Shown in pieces: positions 16,531 through 25,017 of a stretch of 55,207 bases of DNA. The stretch is from QAMH01 sp964435565. Its GTDB lineage: Bacteria > Actinomycetota > Coriobacteriia > Coriobacteriales > QAMH01. The DNA lies in contig CAYSZR010000005.1 of the NCBI GenBank assembly GCA_964435565.1, positions 1 through 55,207 on the forward strand, written 5' to 3'. Positions within the stretch are counted from its first letter, which is position 1; every line of letters begins with the position of its first letter. The translations under genes were made by a program, and so were the position numbers. The notes under the pieces were generated by a model, which was not told where the DNA came from, made no database searches, and saw only the letters and a program-made list of their open reading frames with translations.

Positions 16531-17325
16531 TTATTGGTAGAGGTCAGGCCGACGATGCGTGAATACGGGGATGCGGGATCGGACCGTCTCGATTATCTTG
16601 TAGTCGATAGGTGCTATAACCAGGTCTTCTTGCAGGGGTCTTGATTGCGCCACGACTTGGCCGTCGGGGGCGAAAACATAGCTTGTCCCAACATAGCCGT
16701 TATCGCAGCGGCATACTCCGGCAACATACATCTCGTTTTCAATAGCCCGTGCCCGAAGCAAGGTCTCCCATTGCATTTGTTTGGAGGGCCCATCGACCCA
16801 TGCGGCGGGATAGAAGAGAAGATCACAGCCCTTGAGGGCAAGCTTGCGCGCAAGCTCAGGAAAACGCAGGTCATAGCAAGTGGCAAATCCCAAGTTTCCA
16901 AAGGGCGTTGCAGGTGGGTCGGGAACATGATCGCCTGCTGACATTCGCTTCGATTCGCTTGTCGTGCTCGAATCGAAGAGGTGGATCTTGCGATAGACGC
17001 TCTGCTGATTGCCATTCGAGTCGGTCAATACCAAAGTATTGTAGGGATTTCCTCCAGAGAGATTACGTTCGTTGATGTTGTACAGGACCCACAGCTTGTA
17101 GTGGGCTGCCAGCTGATCGATTGCATGGGCAAATGGGCCATTGAGTGGTTGGGCATCATCGATGAAGGCCTGACGTTCATCTTCGAATCTGGTCATAAGC
17201 GATTCGGGGAAGACAAGGATGTCTGCGCCCAACTCTTTTGAACGCATCGCGTATTTTTTGACCAGGGAAACGACGTCACCATCTTCAGGGTGACGAGTTT
17301 GTGCGAGGGCAATCGTGAACGTCAT
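16531..17325 (-). CDS. Nitrilase-superfamily carbon-nitrogen hydrolase (omega-amidase-like)
   Basis: A 264-residue cytoplasmic amidase. The Glu-Lys-Cys triad is complete: Glu in FPES, Lys in YRKIHLFD and Cys in ATCYDLRFPEL. The length and motif spacing fit the Nit2/omega-amidase group, which deamidates alpha-ketoglutaramate and related acids; the substrate is inferred from the subfamily. The ATG at 17325 has GAGGAG upstream, and the protein then begins with the usual first strand (TIALAQTR). The longer frame from 17379 adds a tail without homology. It is divergent from the XdhC-like gene. Confidence 0.88.
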   Translation of the reverse strand: MTFTIALAQTRHPEDGDVVSLVKKYAMRSKELGADILVFPESLMTRFEDERQAFIDDAQPLNGPFAHAIDQLAAHYKLWVLYNINERNLSGGNPYNTLVLTDSNGNQQSVYRKIHLFDSSTTSESKRMSAGDHVPDPPATPFGNLGFATCYDLRFPELARKLALKGCDLLFYPAAWVDGPSKQMQWETLLRARAIENEMYVAGVCRCDNGYVGTSYVFAPDGQVVAQSRPLQEDLVIAPIDYKIIETVRSRIPVFTHRRPDLYQ

Positions 17326-17417
17326 GAATCTATCTCCTCGATCGCGAACAATAAAGCCTGTCTTTGCGGTAGTATGCACACAGTTTACCTATTGGCTCTG
17401 CAACAGGAGGAGCAACA

Positions 17418-18410
17418 TTGAAGAAAGATGTCCTTATCGCGGCGATTGAGTCGCTGAAAGAAGGAAAGACCCCTCAGATTACGGCTCACGACGTTCCGGC
17501 ATTCAGTGACAAGATGACTGCTGGAAATGAGCACATGTCTCCTGATTCGCTTACAAGGATAATCGAGTCTTTGAGCCCAGCTGATATTCCAACGCTCGAG
17601 CGCGCGCTGCGCGCCATCGAAGAAAACGATCTTGCCTGGTTGGGCTTCAAGGTTGTTTTTGATTCCGCTGCCGCTGTGACAAATATCGACAACGCGGTTA
17701 CCAAGAAGTACGGGGATACGGGATCGGCCGATGGCGAACCGCTCTTGTTCTTCTGTAACGACGATAAAGAGATCGTGGCATCTCGTGCATATTCGGATCG
17801 CGATAAGTTCCAGATGAAAGACGTCACGCGCGGACCTTCTATGCATAATGAACAGTTCGATGGTTTGACGTGGGCAAGCGTTGCGCTTTTCGATCCCATA
17901 CATGTCTGGCTTCTGGGGGCATCGGATGTCGCCTGCGAGCTTGCGCCGCTTGCCAAGCATGTTGGCTTCGATGTAACCGTAATCGACAATGATACCGCCT
18001 ATCTGAATGAAGAACGTTTTCCAACGGTCAATCGCATAGTGCTTTCTTCAGATGATTTTTCCGGTCTCGATAAATATCTTGCTTCGCCCAACGACTATGT
18101 CTGCGTTTTGACGCGCGGCCATATGTACGACCCCGAAGGCTGTGTTTGGGGCGAGCGGTGCAGCGCGCATTATGTTGGCATGATGGGATGCGCGGGTAAG
18201 AACAACAAGGTATACGATCTTGTGCGCGCGGCTGGCCTAACCGATGCGCAGTGGGAGCATGTCAAACGTCCCATCGGTTTGAAGTTCGGGGCAAAAAGTC
18301 CTGCGGAGCTTGCCGTCGCCATTGTCGCCGAGCTTATCGACGTTCGCTATAAGCAGCTCTACACTCCTGAAGCCCGGGCAAAGCACGAAAAGTGGCTCGG
18401 TAGGATATAG
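17418..18410 (+). CDS. XdhC/CoxI-family protein
   Basis: A 330-residue protein of the XdhC/CoxI family, which in other bacteria binds and delivers the sulfurated molybdenum cofactor to xanthine dehydrogenase-type enzymes. The C-terminal Rossmann domain starts at VWLLGASDVACELAPLA, and the family's closing motif KRPIGLKFGAKSPAELAVAI is present near residue 285. Residues 1-75 are a helical region. The start is TTG at 17418, placed by a perfect AGGAGG seven bases upstream. No molybdoenzyme gene is nearby, so its client must be elsewhere. Confidence 0.85.
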   Translation: MKKDVLIAAIESLKEGKTPQITAHDVPAFSDKMTAGNEHMSPDSLTRIIESLSPADIPTLERALRAIEENDLAWLGFKVVFDSAAAVTNIDNAVTKKYGDTGSADGEPLLFFCNDDKEIVASRAYSDRDKFQMKDVTRGPSMHNEQFDGLTWASVALFDPIHVWLLGASDVACELAPLAKHVGFDVTVIDNDTAYLNEERFPTVNRIVLSSDDFSGLDKYLASPNDYVCVLTRGHMYDPEGCVWGERCSAHYVGMMGCAGKNNKVYDLVRAAGLTDAQWEHVKRPIGLKFGAKSPAELAVAIVAELIDVRYKQLYTPEARAKHEKWLGRI

Positions 18411-18416
18411 CGTTCA

Positions 18417-18447
18417 TTTGCAATTAAAGGTAACCTTTAATTGCAAA
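18417..18447. repeat. 31-base perfect palindrome upstream of upp
   Basis: Two 15-base arms (18417-18431 and 18433-18447) are exactly complementary around a single central A. The arms begin TTTGCAATTAAAGGT. It starts 6 bases after the stop of the XdhC-like gene. As RNA it would fold into a strong hairpin without a T-tail; as DNA it is a good candidate operator. Confidence 0.8.
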
Positions 18448-18460
18448 AGGTAATGCGGGA

Positions 18461-18491
18461 GCATTTGCAATGAAGTGCATTTGCAATGAAG
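18461..18491. repeat. 15-base direct repeat, two copies
   Basis: GCATTTGCAATGAAG occurs at 18461-18475 and again at 18477-18491 with one base between. It shares CATTTGCAAT with the left arm of the adjacent palindrome, so the same 10-base word appears three times directly and once inverted (as ATTGCAAA) within 80 bases. Confidence 0.8.
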
Positions 18492-18550
18492 GGTAGCCCT
18501 TGTTTGTAAATGAGCTTGACGAAAAGCAGTACGATTAGAGGAGAAAAACG

Positions 18551-19180
18551 ATGGGCGAAGTGCACGTCATGGACCATCCGCTTGTGTCCGATAAGCTGAC
18601 GCATATGCGGGACAAGAATACGAGCTCGCTGGAATTCAGAGAGCTGCTCAATCAGATTACGCTGCTGATGGGCTATGAGGCGACACGCGATTTCGAAATC
18701 GTGCGCAAGAGTGTCGAAACGCCCGTTTCTGCGTCAGACTTTCCCGTGCTCAAAGAGGACTTTTTTACCATCGTCCCCATTTTGCGCGCTGGTATGGGAA
18801 TGGTCGATAGTATGCTCAGGCTTCTGCCGATCGCGCATGTAGGCCATATCGGCCTCTATCGTGATCCAGAGACGCACGAGCCTGTCGAGTATTATTGCAA
18901 AATGCCCATTGGGTTCGAGAATTCCCAAGTTATCGTCGTTGATCCCATGCTCGCGACCGGCGGCAGCTCTTCAGATGCCATAACGATGCTCAAGAAGCGC
19001 GGAGCAAAACACATTCGCATGATGAATATCGTTGCTGCTCCTCAGGGAATCGAGACTGTTCGCTCGGCTCATCCCGATGTTGATATCTGGGTTGCTGCAA
19101 TTGACGAACGATTGAATGACGAGGCCTATATCGTTCCTGGTCTTGGCGATGCCGGCGATCGAATCTACGGTACGATCTAA
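18551..19180 (+). CDS. upp: Uracil phosphoribosyltransferase
   Basis: A 209-residue salvage enzyme that makes UMP from uracil and PRPP in the cytoplasm. Length and sequence match Upp closely: the N-terminal HPLVSDKLTHMRDK, the central LRAGMGMVDSMLRLLP, the PRPP loop VVDPMLATGGSSSDAI and the uracil-binding C-terminus IVPGLGDAGDRIYGT are all present. The ATG follows GAGGAG. A repeat-rich leader precedes it and a terminator hairpin follows, so it is probably transcribed alone. Confidence 0.97.
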   Translation: MGEVHVMDHPLVSDKLTHMRDKNTSSLEFRELLNQITLLMGYEATRDFEIVRKSVETPVSASDFPVLKEDFFTIVPILRAGMGMVDSMLRLLPIAHVGHIGLYRDPETHEPVEYYCKMPIGFENSQVIVVDPMLATGGSSSDAITMLKKRGAKHIRMMNIVAAPQGIETVRSAHPDVDIWVAAIDERLNDEAYIVPGLGDAGDRIYGTI

Positions 19181-19199
19181 ATATACGAGGCAAGAATAG

Positions 19200-19231
19200 A
19201 GGTCAGGGCTGCTTCTGCGTCCTGGCCTTTT
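19200..19231 (+). terminator. Rho-independent terminator after upp
   Basis: AGGTCAGG at 19200-19207 pairs with CCTGGCCT at 19221-19228 (one G-U pair), followed directly by TTT. The hairpin may also end the convergent glycosylation operon, whose last stop codon is at 19235. Confidence 0.75.
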
Positions 19232-19234
19232 CGT

Positions 19235-19588
19235 CTATCCGCAAAGTGCATAGACAAGTATGCCCGCGATGATGATGCCAAGGGCAATGACCTTGCGCGA
19301 CGTGATCTTTTCTTGGAAGAAAACCGCCCCGAAGACCATGACGTAGATATAGCTCGTTGCTTCGAGAACGGGGCCGAGTGAAAGCGGTATGCCCTGATAG
19401 GCAAGAATGGTGAGCAACGTGCATCCTAAAAAGAGGATATAGGCGAAGATGACGGGCGCATTCAGATATTCGCGTAGCGGCGATGAATAGGTTTTAAGCG
19501 CCGCCTTTTTCAAAATCACTTGGCTTATGGCGCTCACGAAGACGCTTACGAGCAACACGCAGGAATATGCCAGCATCGTCGTGCTCAT
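19235..19588 (-). CDS. SMR/EamA-type four-helix transporter (probable lipid-sugar flippase subunit 1)
   Basis: A 117-residue protein with four predicted membrane helices, the size and layout of small multidrug resistance proteins and of ArnE/ArnF. A Glu lies in helix 3 (GPVLEATSYIY) in place of the catalytic helix-1 Glu of EmrE. It is last in the operon and overlaps the preceding SMR gene by four bases (ATGA). Paired SMR-like subunits beside a polyprenyl-phosphate sugar transferase usually flip the lipid-linked sugar to the outside, as ArnE and ArnF do. I infer that role from context. Confidence 0.85.
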   Translation of the reverse strand: MSTTMLAYSCVLLVSVFVSAISQVILKKAALKTYSSPLREYLNAPVIFAYILFLGCTLLTILAYQGIPLSLGPVLEATSYIYVMVFGAVFFQEKITSRKVIALGIIIAGILVYALCG

Positions 19589-19971
19589 TTCGAATCGCCG
19601 CCTGTTTCATCTGTGGCATCGCAGCGCACGAACAGCACGATTCCGCAGATGATGATGATGGCGCCGACGAGCTTGCCGATGGTGATAGCTTCGCCGAAGA
19701 GGATAGCGCCCCAGAATATCCCCCATACGATGGTGATTGCTCGATTTGCATAGGCCGTCGTCAAAGGCAGGCGTTTGATGACCTGCTGCCAGCCAAGAGC
19801 GTAAATCCCAAGCATGACAAGCACGAGCGCGTAAAACAGAAAGAACTGCCAGCTTGCAAATGTGGTGTTAGCCGCTGATTTGCTGAAGACGTCGGAAAGC
19901 GCATAGAGCCCGAGCAGCACATGCAATCCTATAAGGACGAGCACGGTCGATTGTGGTTTAGACGTCCCCAC
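19585..19971 (-). CDS. SMR/EamA-type four-helix transporter (probable flippase subunit 2)
   Basis: About 128 residues with four predicted membrane helices, paralogous to the following gene. A conserved stretch is LTTAYANRAITIVWG, resembling the PLATAYAVWTG region of SMR proteins. The start is uncertain. I propose the GTG at 19971, which overlaps the end of the glycosyltransferase by 14 bases; ATG codons at 20016 and 20034 would overlap more. Together with its neighbour it probably forms a heterodimeric flippase for the lipid-linked sugar made by the GT2 enzyme. Confidence 0.8.
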   Translation of the reverse strand: MGTSKPQSTVLVLIGLHVLLGLYALSDVFSKSAANTTFASWQFFLFYALVLVMLGIYALGWQQVIKRLPLTTAYANRAITIVWGIFWGAILFGEAITIGKLVGAIIIICGIVLFVRCDATDETGGDSK

Positions 19972-20962
19972 GGGAGCCCGTTTGCTCGTCGTCGGAGCTT
20001 TTTTCGCGCTTATCATCGACCCAACGAATGACATATTGCGGCATCTTGTTTATAGATAGATAGATGCGGCCGACGTATTCGCCGATCATTCCTATCATGA
20101 GCATCAGAAGGCCGCCTATGAAGAGCAGCGCGACCATCAAGCTCGACCAGCCTTCGGCATCGCCCGGATTCAAGAGTTTTTCGATCAAGACGAAAATGAT
20201 TCCCAGTGCGCCAAGAATGGAGAAGAAAAAGCCGAGCAACGAGGCAAAGCGCAAGGGCTTGACGGAAAACGCGGTGAATCCGTTGAGCCAAAGACCGATG
20301 AGCGAATGCATCGTGTAGCCCGATTTGCCTACCTCGCGTGCCCTGTGCGTGATGGGGACCGTTGTCCACGTATCGACAGACTCGAAAAGCAGTCCATCCA
20401 CGTACGGATAGGGGTTTTCGTATTTTATGGCGTTATCGACGCACATGCGTGTGACCGCATAATAGTTCTCGATGTAGAGCCCTTTGGGAATATTCATGAA
20501 CTTTCTGCTGCACCAGGCGTTGAACTTGCTGCCAAGATTTCTCCAACCGGCATGATGGCGAAGCTGATAATCTGCGTAGGCGATGTCGTATCCCTCGATA
20601 ACCTTGTCAACGAGCTTGAAGACCTCATCGCCAGGGGTTTGCATATCGTCGTCGAGTACGACGACGATATCGCCTGCAACATATTTGAATCCTGCCATGA
20701 TCGCGCGGTGTTGTCCGAAATTTCGAGCGAGGTTCACGACGACGAGATGTTCATCGTCTTCGGCTAGTTCGCGGAGTTTCGCCGCAGTCTGGCCCTCGTC
20801 AGGCGACCCGTCGTTTACAAGGATGATTTCATACGTAAACTCATCGGCGCGCGTTTCAAGTGCGGTTTCCAGTTCGCTAACGACTTCGCCGATCGTGTCG
20901 TGCGATTTATAGCAGGGAATGACGCAAGAAATGATCTGTTTTCTTGTTGAGGCCTCAGTCAT
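19958..20962 (-). CDS. Family 2 glycosyltransferase, polyprenyl-phosphate sugar synthase (CsbB/ArnC-like)
   Basis: A 334-residue GT2 enzyme that should move a sugar from a nucleotide donor to undecaprenyl phosphate at the inner face of the membrane. The N-terminal GT-A domain has SCVIPCYKSHDTI, ILVNDGSPDEGQ, the metal-binding DDD in VVLDDDMQTPGD, and the family stretch NFGQHRAIMAGF. Two membrane helices at about 230-255 and 270-295 anchor the C-terminus, as in CsbB, YfdH and ArnC. It sits between the amino-sugar synthase and two flippase-like genes, so the donor is probably the dTDP-amino sugar made by its neighbour. The stop of wecE and this start are arranged as one transcript. Confidence 0.9.
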   Translation of the reverse strand: MTEASTRKQIISCVIPCYKSHDTIGEVVSELETALETRADEFTYEIILVNDGSPDEGQTAAKLRELAEDDEHLVVVNLARNFGQHRAIMAGFKYVAGDIVVVLDDDMQTPGDEVFKLVDKVIEGYDIAYADYQLRHHAGWRNLGSKFNAWCSRKFMNIPKGLYIENYYAVTRMCVDNAIKYENPYPYVDGLLFESVDTWTTVPITHRAREVGKSGYTMHSLIGLWLNGFTAFSVKPLRFASLLGFFFSILGALGIIFVLIEKLLNPGDAEGWSSLMVALLFIGGLLMLMIGMIGEYVGRIYLSINKMPQYVIRWVDDKREKSSDDEQTGSRGDV

Positions 20963-20965
20963 GCT

Positions 20966-22099
20966 TTAATCCCGATCCAGAAAAAGTTTCGTAGCTTCAA
21001 TCACCGTATCGCGGTCGGATTTCGTCATCCCGTAATACATAGGCAGACGTATAAGCCGTGCGCTATCGGTGGTCGTGAAGACATCCTGACCGGCAAAACG
21101 ACCGAATTTCAATCCCGCAGGCGCCGAGTGAAGCGGGATGTAGTGGAACGTGGCGATGACGTCATGGTTTTTGAGCCAGACAAGCAGGTCGTCGCGCGTT
21201 TGAGCATCTTTGCATTTCATATAGAAGATATGGGCATTATGGACGCATTGGTCGGGTATCACGGGAAGCTCGACAAGCCCGCGTTTGGCATACGGGGCAA
21301 AGGCATCGTAATACGCGTGCCATGACGCCAGACGATTGTCGTTAATCTGATCTGCGACCTCAAGTTGAGACCATAAAAACGCAGCATTTAATTCACTTGG
21401 GATATAGCTCGACCCATAATCTATCCAGGAATATTTATCGACTTGCCCGCGATAGAATTGCGATCGGTTCGTACCCTTCTCGCGTAGGATTTCCGCTGGT
21501 AAATTGTATTGTTCGTCACGGATGAGCAGACATCCGCCTTCGCCCATTGAATAGTTTTTCGACTCGTGGAAGGAATAACACCCGAAATCGCCGATCGTTC
21601 CAAGGGCTTTGCCCTTGTACGTTGCCATAAAACATTGCGCCGCATCTTCAACGACTTTCAGATTATGGCGTTTAGCGATGGCCATCACGGCATCCATATC
21701 GCACGAAACGCCCGCATAATGCACAACGCAAATCGCCTTCGTCTTTTCAGTTATAGCCGGTTCTATCAATGATTCGTCGATGTTCATCGTATCCGGTCGA
21801 ACATCGACGAAGACGATCTTCGCCCCGCGTCCGACAAATGCGTTCGCGGTCGATGAAAACGTAAAGCTCGGCATGATGACTTCGTCGCCGGCTTGGATAT
21901 CGCACAGCGCGGCAGCCATTTCCAAGGCAGCGGTGCCGCTTACGGTCAAGAGGGCTTTCTGTGTGCCTGTGCGCTCTTCAATCCACGCATGGCAGTTCTT
22001 CGTAAAGGGGCCATCGCCTGACATATGACGGTTGGCCGCCGTCTGTTTCATATAGTCGAAAGAACTTTCGATGCAGATAGGTATGTTGAATGTGATCAT
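20966..22099 (-). CDS. wecE: dTDP-4-amino-4,6-dideoxygalactose transaminase (WecE/RffA)
   Basis: A 377-residue PLP-dependent sugar aminotransferase. It is very close to enterobacterial WecE along its length: MITFNIP opening, GDEVIMPSFTFSSTANAF, FVDVRPDTMNIDE, VVEDAAQ, FHESKNYS with the PLP lysine at position 181, and EKGTNRSQFYRGQVDKY. WecE converts dTDP-4-keto-6-deoxyglucose to dTDP-Fuc4N. In enteric bacteria the product feeds enterobacterial common antigen; here it most likely supplies the adjacent GT2. The ATG at 22099 follows AAGGA and matches the family start; the 37-residue upstream extension does not. No dTDP-glucose synthesis genes are in the window. Confidence 0.93.
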   Translation of the reverse strand: MITFNIPICIESSFDYMKQTAANRHMSGDGPFTKNCHAWIEERTGTQKALLTVSGTAALEMAAALCDIQAGDEVIMPSFTFSSTANAFVGRGAKIVFVDVRPDTMNIDESLIEPAITEKTKAICVVHYAGVSCDMDAVMAIAKRHNLKVVEDAAQCFMATYKGKALGTIGDFGCYSFHESKNYSMGEGGCLLIRDEQYNLPAEILREKGTNRSQFYRGQVDKYSWIDYGSSYIPSELNAAFLWSQLEVADQINDNRLASWHAYYDAFAPYAKRGLVELPVIPDQCVHNAHIFYMKCKDAQTRDDLLVWLKNHDVIATFHYIPLHSAPAGLKFGRFAGQDVFTTTDSARLIRLPMYYGMTKSDRDTVIEATKLFLDRD

Positions 22100-22136
22100 T
22101 GCTTCCTTATTTCCCGCGATTCGAGCTATGAAGTCA

Positions 22137-24992
22137 TTAGTATAACCGCGATTGACGTTCTCTTCTACGATAGCAAAGAATGAGTACTGTAAATACGGCG
22201 ACGCCGGCAAGCGAGATGAGTCCTGCAGGGAGCAGATACGACGGCAGATAGTTTAATTCGATGTCGTGGTACCCTTCCGGCACTTCGATAGCCATAAACG
22301 CCGTGTTGGCTTTCTCTATCTTCACAGGCTTGCCATCGACAAGCGCGCTCCAGCCATCTTGGTAGGGGATGGAGAAATAGATATATTTGGATTCATCAAG
22401 GTCAACGCTTCCCGTAACCTTATTCGTAGAGACGACGAGGTCTTGCAGGGCGTTTTCCTTGAGAGCGTTAACTTGAGACGTGAAATTCGTCATAGGCTGA
22501 CAGACGAATGAGGCGGAGTCGAAGGTGTAGCGGCCAGCGTTGGGAAACGTAATGGTGACCGTATGCTGCGCATCGTCGGAATACCCTAAATTCAGCGCCC
22601 AATTACTTTTGCCGCCGTACATGTGATAGCTCTTCGACCCGTTCGTTATCGCGGTATCGGTAAATCCATTATCTGCAGATACATAGAGGTTGTAGGTGTT
22701 CGGGACTCGGTAGGCGAAAGCCTCATTTTCAAGCGTCGAAAGCTCGTATTCCGAGAGCTCGCTTTTTTGATTGTCGCTAAGCATGGCGTAATAGGATAGT
22801 CCCGTGAAATTAAGGTTATTGAAATAGAGGTATGTCTCTGATTCGGTAAGGCCATCGATTGAGAACGTGATCGAGGACGAGCCTCCTGCAGAGAGAAGCG
22901 AATTGGTGCCTTCTAAGGTGATCCCGTTTGTCGAGACAATGCGTGAAGTGACATCTGTGCTGGTAAGAGTAGGCTGAATCGCGGTCACATCAGAGCTGGA
23001 TTCTGCTGATGAATCGATGACGACGCCCTGAAGCAAGGCTTCCTGTTTTTGAATAGGGGATAGCTGGTCATAGACGCTTCGATCTATCGTATGGCTATAG
23101 GCATAGCCCATCGGAAGCGTGACGTCGCCTTCGTATGCGACCACTTCTTTATCGCGTACCGTGCCCTCTGCGGCGATGTTGGTGCTGTAGTTGTACGTTT
23201 TTCCCGTGCAATCCTGTGGAGCAAGCAAATATTTCACGCAAGAAAGGACTTCGAGCGATGAACGTGCGTCAAGATCACCGTAACTGAAATTAATCCATGC
23301 ACCACAAACGCCGAGTTCTGTCAGATAGTGGTCGATCCTGTTGTTATATATGCTGTAATAGAAGTCCGTGCCATTCAGATGCTGCACGACACTGTCATTG
23401 CGCATGCGGGTCCATGTGCTTTGATTGCTCTTGAAATTCGGAAGCGCATCGTAGCGCCAAAACGTGTAATCATCGATGTTTGCTGCTACGTAGTTTGGAG
23501 ATTTCTCCGTTAATAGTGTATAGGCGGTTCCTACTGGCACGCACGTAGACGCTCTTCCTCCTTCTTCGCTGTCGATGTAATAGAACGCGTTGATAAAGAG
23601 ACAGAGCGTCGTGCAGAGCATCACGCCGACGCGACGCCTTGATTCACTTGATTTTTGAAGCAGCAGCACGGTCATTATGAGTACGAGCATCGCGACGAAT
23701 GCGGCTATGACCTTTTCCGTGCGCGCGTAGTTATTGACGAACAAGATGACACCGAAGATAAGCGACCAGAAAATAAGGCCCCTGCGTTCGGAATCTGAAA
23801 GCGTTTCAAGTCGAGGCGCTGTGACGGTGATGATATAGCACACCAAAAACGAGAACGCCCATATCCACCTATTGGTTGCATAGTTAAAGCCGTTGAACAG
23901 GCTGCCAAAGAACGGAAGCAGCAAGAAGATGACGAAGACGATGAAGCAGAGCTTCAGTGCGAGAAAGCGGTGCTTTTGATAATACAGAAGGATGCAGCAT
24001 ATAAATGCAAGGCCGCCAAAGCCTATCGCGCAGTCGCTCCCTGCATCGGCGCTTGAAAGAAACCCGCTGATGAGCTCGCCGTAATAGGCTGGTTCGTAGA
24101 AGAGGGGAACCTGTGCGAGGGTGTCCGTCCCACGGTCTGTCCCAAGAATCGCGAGAGCGCTCGGGATAAGGGATATGGCAGATATGGCTGCACCGATCAG
24201 CAAGAATCCAAAAAACTTCGCAACCCATAAGAAGAACTTTGCAACGGTCATATGTTCTTCGACGGAAAATACGCGAACAGCGCAGTAGAAGAAGAGAAGG
24301 ATAAAAGCTGCGTATGCTTGGTAAGAGCTGATGATAAGGAACAAGGCGCATGCGACGATGAAGACGTAGGGCTTCTCGCGTGCAAGAACCTTTTCAACTC
24401 CAAAAAGGAGGAGGGGGAACAAGATAAGGGGATTGACCCCCGCGGGCCATAACGAGCCGATAAGCGCGGGCATCGATAGCGCATAGACGAGTGCGCCGCA
24501 GATCACCGTGAATCGATGATTACCACGGTAGCGAGCATAGACCGAGAATGTGATACCTGCGAGATACCCGCGGACGATCACGAGAAAAGAGAACATGTAT
24601 TCGGCGTATTGCGCCGGCACGAGCGCCGATGTCATATTCAGGGGATCCCAAAACACGTCAAGCGTTGAGAGGGTATCTGATCCGAACCCAATGGAATTTG
24701 ACCAAAATTCGGGCTGGAACCCGTTTCCATCGAACAAATTAGTAACGATCGATCGAATCCAATCTCCCTCATAGATGAAATAGGGAAGATATTGTTCGAG
24801 ACCGTCGATCAGCCAGATGATGTCACGTTCGCATAAGAGGAAGACGCCGTAGCATAGAAACGCCGTTATGACATAGCATACTGTGTAACAAATATAGTAT
24901 GACCTGCGTTTTTTTACTGCGCTCGTACCCTCCCAGGACATTATCTGGTCTCTGGTTGAGCTTAGCCAAGTAATTGGAGATAGTCTCTTCAT
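22137..24992 (-). CDS. YfhO-family membrane glycosyltransferase (copy 2)
   Basis: A roughly 951-residue GT-C-type membrane protein. About a dozen helices fill the first half; the second half is a large exterior domain with a final helix and a basic tail. An acidic DG motif sits in the first outer loop (WLIDGLEQYLPYF), as in YfhO. The family's C-terminal IPYQDGWSALVDGKPV is present. YfhO proteins take a sugar from its lipid carrier outside the cell and add it to wall polymers such as lipoteichoic acid. The start is uncertain: ATG at 24992 avoids overlap with the preceding gene, ATG at 24941 is possible, and neither has a strong ribosome site. Confidence 0.88.
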   Translation of the reverse strand: MKRLSPITWLSSTRDQIMSWEGTSAVKKRRSYYICYTVCYVITAFLCYGVFLLCERDIIWLIDGLEQYLPYFIYEGDWIRSIVTNLFDGNGFQPEFWSNSIGFGSDTLSTLDVFWDPLNMTSALVPAQYAEYMFSFLVIVRGYLAGITFSVYARYRGNHRFTVICGALVYALSMPALIGSLWPAGVNPLILFPLLLFGVEKVLAREKPYVFIVACALFLIISSYQAYAAFILLFFYCAVRVFSVEEHMTVAKFFLWVAKFFGFLLIGAAISAISLIPSALAILGTDRGTDTLAQVPLFYEPAYYGELISGFLSSADAGSDCAIGFGGLAFICCILLYYQKHRFLALKLCFIVFVIFLLLPFFGSLFNGFNYATNRWIWAFSFLVCYIITVTAPRLETLSDSERRGLIFWSLIFGVILFVNNYARTEKVIAAFVAMLVLIMTVLLLQKSSESRRRVGVMLCTTLCLFINAFYYIDSEEGGRASTCVPVGTAYTLLTEKSPNYVAANIDDYTFWRYDALPNFKSNQSTWTRMRNDSVVQHLNGTDFYYSIYNNRIDHYLTELGVCGAWINFSYGDLDARSSLEVLSCVKYLLAPQDCTGKTYNYSTNIAAEGTVRDKEVVAYEGDVTLPMGYAYSHTIDRSVYDQLSPIQKQEALLQGVVIDSSAESSSDVTAIQPTLTSTDVTSRIVSTNGITLEGTNSLLSAGGSSSITFSIDGLTESETYLYFNNLNFTGLSYYAMLSDNQKSELSEYELSTLENEAFAYRVPNTYNLYVSADNGFTDTAITNGSKSYHMYGGKSNWALNLGYSDDAQHTVTITFPNAGRYTFDSASFVCQPMTNFTSQVNALKENALQDLVVSTNKVTGSVDLDESKYIYFSIPYQDGWSALVDGKPVKIEKANTAFMAIEVPEGYHDIELNYLPSYLLPAGLISLAGVAVFTVLILCYRRRERQSRLY

Positions 24993-25017
24993 AGCGAACA
25001 AAGATTTTAGCAGAGAG

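Noticed and set aside
17418..18410. Xanthine dehydrogenase operon
   Set aside because: Only the XdhC-like protein is present; its neighbours are a nitrilase-family gene and upp.
18417..18491. CRISPR-like repeat array
   Set aside because: The repeats are adjacent with one base between and only two to four copies; there are no spacers and no cas genes.
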